A stretch of 6,351 nt of DNA from positions 1 to 6,351 of the forward strand of contig VGCB01000169.1 in the NCBI GenBank assembly GCA_016870235.1, in the 5' to 3' direction. This DNA comes from Actinomycetota bacterium. GTDB lineage: Bacteria; Actinomycetota; Thermoleophilia; Gaiellales; Gaiellaceae. This document shows positions 1 through 4,765 of the stretch, in pieces. A program made the position numbers and the translations under genes. The number at the start of each line of letters is the position of its first letter. Positions within the stretch are counted from its first letter, which is position 1. The notes beneath the pieces were generated by a model. The model was given only the letters and a program-made list of their open reading frames with translations. It was not told where the DNA came from and ran no database searches.

Positions 1-409
1 CGTTGACGATCCGGCCGGAGCCGCGCGCGAGCATCGCGGGCAGGACGGCGCGCGAGCAGAGGAAGACGCCGGTGAGGTCGACGGCGATCGTCTCCGCCCA
101 CGTCGCAAGCGGCATCTCCGCCACCTCCGCCGACGTGGCGATCCCGGCGTTGTTGACGAGGACGTCGACGCGGCCGTGCCGCTCGAGCACGCTTGCGAGC
201 AGGGCACCGACCGAGGCCTCGTCGGCGACGTCGACGGCGACTGCCTCGGCGGGAGAGCCGAGCGCCTTCGCGATCGCCTCCCCGCCCGCTGCATCGCGAT
301 CGGCGACGATGACGACCGCTCCCTCCGCGGCGAAGGCCTCCGCGATCCCGCGGCCGATGCCCCGAGCGGCCCCCGTGACGATCGCGACGCGTCCGTCGAG
401 CCGGCCCAT
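1..409 (-). CDS. Short-chain dehydrogenase/reductase (SDR), N-terminal part, cut by window edge
   Basis: This is a classical SDR, an NAD(P)-dependent alcohol/ketone oxidoreductase with a Rossmann fold. Only the first 136 codons are in the window; the catalytic Ser, Tyr and Lys lie beyond base 1. The glycine-rich cofactor loop TGAARGIG is at residues 12-19, Asp37 ends the second strand (usually favours NAD over NADP), Asp60-Val61 contacts adenine, and NNAG is at 86-89. The ATG at 409-407 shares its A with the TGA of the CoA-transferase gene (TGATG), and GGAGG at 418-414 is its ribosome binding site, so translation is probably coupled. The position of the tetrad Asn (about 111) is Asp here (VDLTG), a variation I believe is common in SDRs. 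It is third in the operon and plausibly oxidises or reduces a hydroxyacyl or keto intermediate. The family call is sure; the substrate is unknown. Confidence 0.93.
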   Translation of the reverse strand, partial: MGRLDGRVAIVTGAARGIGRGIAEAFAAEGAVVIVADRDAAGGEAIAKALGSPAEAVAVDVADEASVGALLASVLERHGRVDVLVNNAGIATSAEVAEMPLATWAETIAVDLTGVFLCSRAVLPAMLARGSGRIVN

Positions 410-1635
410 CAGGCCTCCACGGCGACGTCGCCGAAGACGCCGTCGGCCGCGAGCTCGCGCACGCGCTCCGACGTGTAGCCGCAGAGCTCGGTCAGCACCT
501 CGACCGTGTGCTCGCCGCGGATCGGCCCACGCGTCGCCGGCCGCTCCAGAGAGGCCTCGCCCTCGTACAGCCGCAGCGGCGTCCGGATCGTGCGCACCTG
601 GCCGAGCGCGGGGTGCTCGTGCTCGACGATGTCCTCACGGGCGACCGTCTGCGGGTCGACGAGCGCCTCCTCGACCGAGTTGATGCGCGACGCCGGGACG
701 CCCGCCGCGTGAAGGTCGGCGATCCACTCGTCCACCGTCCGGGTCGCGAAGGCCGCGTCGAGGATCGGCAGGAGCACGTCGCGGTTCTCGTTCCGGGCCG
801 CCATCGTCGCGAAGCGCGGGTCGTCGTTCAGCTCCGGCTGCCCGATCACCGCGCAGACCGTCTCCCAGAACTTCTGCTTCGCCGCCCCGAGCACGAACCA
901 GCCGTCGGCGGCCTGGAAGTTCTGGAACGGCACGATCGTCGGATGGGCGGAGTTCGCGCGCCGCGGCGGCACGAAGCCGTGCGTCGCCGCCCACGGGCCG
1001 ATGTACATGAGCTCGTGGAGCGCGGTCTCGAAGAGCGACACGTCGCAATCGCAGCCGACGCCGTCGCGGCGCGCGCGCCAGATCCCCCCCATCACCGCGA
1101 TCGCCGACGCGTAGCCGCCGGAGAGGTCGACGAGCGAGAGCCCCGACTTCGTCGGGATCCCGCCCGGCTCGCCGGTGAGCGACTGCCAGCCGGCGAGCCC
1201 CTGCATCATGTAGTCGTAGCCGCCCTCCTTCGCCCGCGGCCCCGTCATCCCGAAGCCCGAGAGCGAGCAGCAGACGATGCGCGGGTTCACGCGCTCGAGC
1301 TGGGCGTAGGTGAGCCCGAGCTTCGCCGGCTGGTCGCCGCGCAGGTTCGAGTACACGGCGTCGCAGACACGGACGATGTCGTGGAAGACCGGCTCGGCGC
1401 CCGGGTGGCGGAGATCGAGGGAGACGCTCTTCTTGCCGCGGTTGAACGTCTCGAAGAAGAGCGAGTCCTCGCCTTCCTGGAACGGCGGCACGTACCGGCC
1501 GACGTCCCCGCGCGAGGCGGGATCCTCGATCTTGACGATCTCCGCCCCCAGGTCGGCGAGCTGGAGCGTGCCCCAGGGGCCGGCGCCGAACTGCTCGACG
1601 GAGACGATGCGGACGTCGTCGAGCGGCAGCCTCAC
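409..1635 (-). CDS. CaiB/BaiF family (class III) CoA-transferase
   Basis: It moves CoA from a donor thioester to a carboxylic acid, activating the acid for degradation in the cytoplasm. The predicted 408 aa is normal for the family. The N-terminus (VEQFGAGPWGTLQLADLGAEIVKIE, in two parts at about 14-37) is the usual Rossmann start that binds CoA. Asp170 in GLSLVDLSGG aligns with the catalytic Asp169 of formyl-CoA transferase, and a typical C-terminal segment (GVPASRINSVEEAL, 312-325) follows. I chose the GTG at 1635-1633: it overlaps the upstream TGA as GTGA, has a GAGG motif 7 bases upstream, and gives the expected family start. The open frame continues upstream to about 2565, but there it reads the racemase gene in a wrong frame (Arg/Gly-rich, no family similarity). 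It is the middle gene of the operon. Class III members act on many acids (formate/oxalate, carnitine, succinate/benzylsuccinate, mesaconate), so the substrate is open. Confidence 0.95.
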   Translation of the reverse strand: MRLPLDDVRIVSVEQFGAGPWGTLQLADLGAEIVKIEDPASRGDVGRYVPPFQEGEDSLFFETFNRGKKSVSLDLRHPGAEPVFHDIVRVCDAVYSNLRGDQPAKLGLTYAQLERVNPRIVCCSLSGFGMTGPRAKEGGYDYMMQGLAGWQSLTGEPGGIPTKSGLSLVDLSGGYASAIAVMGGIWRARRDGVGCDCDVSLFETALHELMYIGPWAATHGFVPPRRANSAHPTIVPFQNFQAADGWFVLGAAKQKFWETVCAVIGQPELNDDPRFATMAARNENRDVLLPILDAAFATRTVDEWIADLHAAGVPASRINSVEEALVDPQTVAREDIVEHEHPALGQVRTIRTPLRLYEGEASLERPATRGPIRGEHTVEVLTELCGYTSERVRELAADGVFGDVAVEA

Positions 1636-2402
1636 GCGCTCGCCTCGGCGGCTGCGGCCGCCACCATCATCGCCTCGGCCATCGCGAGCTTCGGCACGTC
1701 GGGCCGCCGGTAGGCCTTCCGGCTCTGCGAGATCCCGACGCCGATCATCAGCTCGGCGAGCTTGTACGTGAGGGGGCCGGGGTTGATCACCGGCACGGGC
1801 AGGTTCTCGCGGAGGTAGGGCACCGCCTGGTGCATGGTCGTCGAGCCCATGCAGATGACCTCGGCGCCGTCCTCCTCGATGCAGCGCATGGCGGTGTCGC
1901 GGAGCTTCGGGAAGACGACCTCCTCCTTGCCGCCGAGCAGGTTCTCGACGTCGGGGGGCGTGTTGATCGACCGGATCGACGCGCACTTGTCCGCGAGCCC
2001 GTACTCGGCGAGGCCCTTCTTGTAGAGGCCGATCCAGGGGTCCCACTGCGTGAGCACGGAGAACGTCGAGCCGAGCATGAGCGCCGTCAAGTACGAGGCT
2101 CGGCCCGGGCCGATCACGGGGATGTCGAGGATCGACCGCAGCGGGTTCATGCCCGAGTCGCTCATCGTGTCGATGCAGACCGCCGCGTAGCCCTCGTCCT
2201 GTGCGGTCTTGCCCGCCTCGAACAGGGCGACGTCGGCGAGCGCCCAGTCGTGGTAGCTGTCGAAGAGCGCGGGGCCGGCCTTGACGCCGCGGAAGTCGAC
2301 GACGGTGTCGGGAGCGAGGCGCACGTCCTGCATCTGCGCCTCCCGGTTGCCCAGGCCCTCCTCTCCGAACGCGAACGGGACGATCACGAGGATCTTGTCC
2401 AC
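1632..2402 (-). CDS. Asp/Glu/hydantoin racemase-superfamily protein with non-canonical active site
   Basis: The 256-aa protein has the two-lobed Asp/Glu racemase fold pattern: strand ILVIVPF (4-10), lobe-one active-site segment VCIDTMSDSG (75-84), PVIGPG (95-100), FSVLTQW (114-120), lobe-two segment VICMGSTTMHQ (182-192), then PVPVINPG (202-209). Classical members use one Cys in each segment as acid/base. Against the hydantoin racemase patterns ACFGDPG and GCAGM, the positions are Thr79 and Ser187, with Cys76 and Cys184 each three residues earlier. A cofactor-free two-cysteine racemisation is therefore doubtful; a decarboxylase, isomerase, hydrolase or binding role is possible. The start is GTG at 2402-2400 behind an ideal AAGGAG with 6-base spacing. 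It is the first gene of the operon, and its stop overlaps the CoA-transferase start by 4 bases. The superfamily is well supported; the reaction is unknown. Confidence 0.85.
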   Translation of the reverse strand: MDKILVIVPFAFGEEGLGNREAQMQDVRLAPDTVVDFRGVKAGPALFDSYHDWALADVALFEAGKTAQDEGYAAVCIDTMSDSGMNPLRSILDIPVIGPGRASYLTALMLGSTFSVLTQWDPWIGLYKKGLAEYGLADKCASIRSINTPPDVENLLGGKEEVVFPKLRDTAMRCIEEDGAEVICMGSTTMHQAVPYLRENLPVPVINPGPLTYKLAELMIGVGISQSRKAYRRPDVPKLAMAEAMMVAAAAAEASA

Positions 2403-2408
2403 GACCCA

Positions 2409-2414
2409 CTCCTT
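2409..2414 (-). promoter_or_regulatory. Strong Shine-Dalgarno of the racemase-like gene
   Basis: On the minus strand this reads AAGGAG, followed by 6 bases (TGGGTC) and the GTG start at 2402-2400. It fixes the start of the operon's first gene and suggests strong translation initiation despite the GTG codon. Confidence 0.85.
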
Positions 2415-2437
2415 CCCTGGATGTCAGACTTTGCCGG

Positions 2438-2466
2438 TTTCTAGCCCTTCTCCGGCACGGTGTCAA
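2438..2466 (-). promoter_or_regulatory. Sigma70-type promoter of the racemase/CoA-transferase/SDR operon
   Basis: On the minus strand a perfect -35 box TTGACA (2466-2461) is separated by exactly 17 bases from a -10-like TAGAAA (2443-2438, four of six consensus positions). Transcription would start near 2431, leaving a leader of about 30 bases before the GTG at 2402 that includes the AAGGAG. The box stands out as AT-rich in GC-rich DNA and sits in the only gap of any size directly upstream of this operon. It overlaps a weak CCGGC/GCCGG dyad (2452-2456 and 2470-2474). The start site is predicted, not measured. Confidence 0.75.
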
Positions 2467-2574
2467 CAGGCCGGCAGCGTCGGATCCACGCCTAACGGGC
2501 CGCGACGGCCACGGAGCGGTCTTCGCATCGCGCCCGCAGCGCAGGCCGCTTCGCGATCGGCGCACAGGTGCGCG

Positions 2575-3201
2575 TCAGAGCTGGTCGTGGACAGACGCGA
2601 GATCCTCGTCCGTCGCCGCCCACTCTGCGTACCGCGGCTCGAGCTCGATCGACCGGCGCAGGTGGGCGAGGGCCCGTTCCTCGTTGCCCGCGAGGGCGTG
2701 CCAGCAGGCGAGCGCGTACACGACGCCGCTGTGATCCGGATGGGCCGTGGCGGCTTCCTCGAGCTCTGCGATCGCCGCGGCATGGTCACCGGTGGCTCGG
2801 TGACGCTCGACCGCGAAGTACGCCTCCCACGCGGAGGGCGAGTACGCCTCGCCCGCCTTGCCGCCGACGGCAAGGACGGTCGTCCCGTTCTCGAGCGCCC
2901 GCGCTTCGCGCCGCACGGAGGGGTCGCTCACGAAGACGACCGTGCCGGCGGCCGCGTCGAGCGTCTCGCCCTCGAGCGTGAAGCGGGCGCTGCCGGCGAG
3001 AACGACGTAGATCTCCTCGTGCTGAAGGCTCTGCTCGGTGTGGGGCTCGACGACGTGCTCGCCTGCGTCGGCGGTGTAGGCGTTGACACCGAAGGCGCGG
3101 ACGCCGAGCGTCCGCGCAGCGGCCGCCAGTTGATCCCGGCGACGGCGATCGGATCGACGTCGCCGATCGCGACGCTCTGCCAGCGAGGAGCGCCCACGCA
3201 C
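2575..3201 (-). CDS. Cupin-TPR protein, probably frameshifted near its N-terminus
   Basis: As an uninterrupted frame it encodes 208 aa: a cupin barrel at about 35-115 and a tetratricopeptide-like helical region at about 137-192 (GDHAAAIAELEEA and ALAHLRRSIELEP). The cupin motif has His54, His61, Glu63 and Gly70, but the second cupin motif (AAAGTVVFVSDPSVRR) lacks the usual His, so metal binding may be weakened. Residues 1-29 are an Arg-rich stretch that looks like out-of-frame translation. The neighbouring frame, starting at GTG 3197-3195, reads a sensible start (RWQSVAIGDVDPI, then INWRPLR) until about 3114. One extra base near 3112-3117 would give WRPLRRTLGVRAFGVNA, a continuous family-like sequence. 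So it is either a sequencing error or a real lesion. A small soluble protein of unknown role, I believe widespread in actinobacteria. It is separated from its neighbours by the repeats and the operon promoter. Confidence 0.75.
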   Translation of the reverse strand: MRGRSSLAERRDRRRRSDRRRRDQLAAAARTLGVRAFGVNAYTADAGEHVVEPHTEQSLQHEEIYVVLAGSARFTLEGETLDAAAGTVVFVSDPSVRREARALENGTTVLAVGGKAGEAYSPSAWEAYFAVERHRATGDHAAAIAELEEAATAHPDHSGVVYALACWHALAGNEERALAHLRRSIELEPRYAEWAATDEDLASVHDQL

Positions 3202-3234
3202 CAGAGCCTACTCCGTCACGTTCTCCTCGCCCGT

Positions 3235-3365
3235 ACGCGTCTGGCTGAAGCCAGACGCGGAAGCGGCGAGGTGCAGGACTCCAGCGCAGGAGGGGAACCT
3301 CCGGTTCCCCCAGCTTCAGGAAACGAATCGCTCGACTCGAACCCCAGCCCTATTCGAGCGGGGCC
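3235..3365. repeat. Direct repeat copy 1: three-hairpin intergenic element (131 bp)
   Basis: This copy matches 3374-3515 with about 8 substitutions and lacks 11 bases present there. It holds three inverted repeats in series: CGCGTCTGGC/GCCAGACGCG with a TGAA loop (3236-3259), GGGGAACC/GGTTCCCC with a TCC loop (3292-3310), and CGCTCGA/TCGAGCG with an 18-base loop (3329-3360). An open frame crosses it on the minus strand, but the 11-base difference between copies breaks frame, so it is not coding. It resembles a REP/BIME-type dispersed intergenic element. There is no T-run, so it is not a standard Rho-independent terminator. It begins only 33 bases from the cupin gene start. Confidence 0.9.
3236..3259. 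other. 10-bp perfect hairpin with TGAA/TTCA tetraloop (copy 1)
   Basis: The arms CGCGTCTGGC and GCCAGACGCG pair over 10 bases around TGAA (TTCA on the minus strand). They are unchanged in copy 2, making this the most conserved block of the element. Confidence 0.9.
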
Positions 3366-3374
3366 AATCTGCGA

Positions 3375-3398
3375 CGCGTCTGGCTGAAGCCAGACGCG
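3375..3398. other. 10-bp perfect hairpin with TGAA/TTCA tetraloop (copy 2)
   Basis: It is identical in sequence to the hairpin at 3236-3259. The right-hand end of the unit (CTGGCTTCAG, 3460-3469) is the exact reverse complement of the loop-side stretch CTGAAGCCAG of this hairpin, so a competing long-range pairing is possible. Confidence 0.9.
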
Positions 3399-3438
3399 GA
3401 AGCGGCGAGGTGCAGGACTCGAGTGCAGGAGGGGTTCC

Positions 3439-3463
3439 CCAGGGGAACCTCCGGTTCCCCTGG
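3439..3463. other. 11-bp perfect hairpin, middle stem of repeat copy 2
   Basis: CCAGGGGAACC and GGTTCCCCTGG pair perfectly around a TCC loop. A mutually exclusive stem, GGTTCCCC (3433-3440) with GGGGAACC (3442-3449) around a single A, overlaps it, so this stretch can fold in two ways. Copy 1 keeps only the inner 8 pairs (3292-3310). Confidence 0.88.
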
Positions 3464-3516
3464 CTTCAGGAAACGAAGCGCTCGATCCGAGCCCCAGCCC
3501 TATTCGAGCGGGGCCC

Positions 3517-4746
3517 TCAACCAAACAGCGTCCCCGCGATCGTCGACCGCTGAACCTCGTCGGAGCCGCCGGGAACGCGCAGGTTACGTGCGATCAGCGC
3601 GATCTTGTTGACCGGGTTGTCCTTCATCATCCCGGCGCCGCCGTGGAGCTGGACGGCGCGGTCGGCGACGCGGTGGAACGCCTCGTCGTTGACGAGCTTG
3701 ACGAGGCAGATCTTGCGGATCTCCTCGGCGGGCCGGGGCATCTTCCACCACGGGCCGGGGTCGTCGATCTCGGCGGCGACGGCGAGCGAGGTGGCGCGGG
3801 CCGAGAACCAGTCGGCATACATGTCGGCGACCATCCACTGCAGCCCCTGGTTGGCGGCGAGGGGCTTGCCGCCGACGATGCGGCTCTCGAGGCGCTCGAC
3901 GGTACGGTCGATCAGGTAGCGGCCCCAGCCGGCGCACATGCCGCCGCGGCGCATGCGCGTCCAGTTGATCGAGGAGAGCGCGATGTCGAACCCCTGCCCG
4001 CGCTCGCCGATGATGTTGTCGTCGGAGAGCTCGAGACCGTCGAGGACGAACTCGCCGGTGATCCCGTCGTCCCACATCGTCTGGAAGAGGCGGCCGGTGC
4101 GGAAGGCCGTGCCGCGGTGCGGTGCCGTGAGGAACTGGAAGTACGTGAAGCTCCGGCGGCCCTTGCCGGGATCGGTGACGCACAGCACTTGCGCGATGTC
4201 GGCCTCGAAGGCATTCGTGATGAAGGCCTTGTGGCCGTCGAGCCGCCAGGTTCCGCGCCGCGTCTTCCGGGCGGCGGTCGTGAAGTCGAAGAAGTTCGAG
4301 CCCGCGTGGGGCTCGGTGACGCCGTGGAGGCTCGTCGCGATACCGCGGACGAGCGGGTCGACGAACTCCTCGCGCTGGTGCGGCCCGCACCAGATCAGTC
4401 GCGGGGTCGCACCCTCCGACCACGCGAGCATCGCGGGGTTGAGGCCGACGCCGTACGCGTAGACCGTCTCCTCCACGTGGATCATGTCGCGGCGCCCGAG
4501 GCCGCCACCGCCGATCTCGCGTGGCAGATGCAGGGAGTACACGCCCGCCTTGCCGGCCGCGCGCATGATCTCGCGGCGCGCCTCCCACAGCTCCGGGTGC
4601 AGGCGCCCGTTCTCGTCGAGGTACGCGCGACTGCTCGTCAGCCGATGCTCGAGCGCCTCCTCGCGCGGACGCACCTCGCGGGCGTGGAGCCGGTGGATCT
4701 TCTCGACGGTGCGCCGGAGATGGGCGGGGACGCGCGGCTCGTCCAT
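3517..4746 (-). CDS. Acyl-CoA dehydrogenase-like flavoprotein lacking the canonical catalytic Glu
   Basis: The 409-aa protein has the full acyl-CoA dehydrogenase layout: N-terminal helical domain, FAD/substrate motif VTEPHAGSNFFDF (143-155), beta-domain WRLDGHKAFITN (167-178), GERGQGFDIALSSINWTR (247-264), and C-terminal AVQLHGGAGMMKDNPVNK (364-381). The family oxidises acyl-CoA to enoyl-CoA with FAD. The usual Glu in YEGTSEIQR is replaced: the segment here is VPGGSDEVQR (391-400), with Gly393 at the Glu place. The alternative helix-G Glu of isovaleryl/long-chain enzymes aligns with Thr263. It may use another base, pair with another subunit, or do different flavin chemistry. The start is ATG 4746-4744 with GAGAGG at 4757-4752. 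A longer frame to 4836 would run inside the LLM gene and looks spurious. It lies 19 bases after the LLM stop, probably in the same transcript. Confidence 0.93.
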   Translation of the reverse strand: MDEPRVPAHLRRTVEKIHRLHAREVRPREEALEHRLTSSRAYLDENGRLHPELWEARREIMRAAGKAGVYSLHLPREIGGGGLGRRDMIHVEETVYAYGVGLNPAMLAWSEGATPRLIWCGPHQREEFVDPLVRGIATSLHGVTEPHAGSNFFDFTTAARKTRRGTWRLDGHKAFITNAFEADIAQVLCVTDPGKGRRSFTYFQFLTAPHRGTAFRTGRLFQTMWDDGITGEFVLDGLELSDDNIIGERGQGFDIALSSINWTRMRRGGMCAGWGRYLIDRTVERLESRIVGGKPLAANQGLQWMVADMYADWFSARATSLAVAAEIDDPGPWWKMPRPAEEIRKICLVKLVNDEAFHRVADRAVQLHGGAGMMKDNPVNKIALIARNLRVPGGSDEVQRSTIAGTLFG

Positions 4747-4765
4747 GAGGTCCTCTCGACGTGGG

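Larger units (their letters stand above)
3374..3515. repeat. Direct repeat copy 2: three-hairpin intergenic element (142 bp)
   Basis: This is the second copy, in the same orientation, 8 bases from copy 1 and ending 1 base before the last base of the dehydrogenase stop codon (3519-3517). It carries the same three hairpins (3375-3398, 3439-3463, 3479-3510). An extra 11 bases (TTCCCCAGGGG, or an equivalent register, near 3435-3445) lengthen the middle stem from 8 to 11 bp. The two copies fill nearly all of the 315-base gap at 3202-3516, which otherwise holds no gene I can support. Confidence 0.9.

Noticed and set aside
508..1713. Long plus-strand open frame of about 400 codons opposite the CoA-transferase gene
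   Set aside because: It is Arg/Ala/Val/Glu-rich with no recognisable motif and lies antisense to a clear CaiB/BaiF gene. GC-rich codon use lowers stop frequency on the opposite strand.
2498..2510. GGCCG-CGA-CGGCC hairpin downstream of the cupin gene as a terminator
   Set aside because: A five-base stem with no following T-run. Also, ATCGCG/CGCGAT arms at 2527-2532 and 2552-2557 are short. Both are expected by chance in such GC-rich DNA.
1636..2565. N-terminal extension of the CoA-transferase open frame up to base 2565
   Set aside because: It reads the racemase gene in another frame and is Arg/Gly-rich. The GTG at 1635 gives the family-typical start and a GTGA overlap.
2281..3387. Plus-strand open frame crossing the operon promoter and the cupin gene
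   Set aside because: It spans antisense coding sequence, the promoter and a repeat; no family resemblance.
3235..3515. The two repeats as a CRISPR array or Rho-independent terminators
   Set aside because: Units are over 130 bp with no short spacers, so not CRISPR. The hairpins are strong but lack T-runs on either strand, so they are not classical terminators.
3216..3524. 102-codon minus-strand frame with repeated SFPEA-GTGGSP segments
   Set aside because: The repetition comes from the DNA repeat. The 11-base indel between copies changes frame, and the end of the frame overlaps the dehydrogenase stop, so coding is unlikely.
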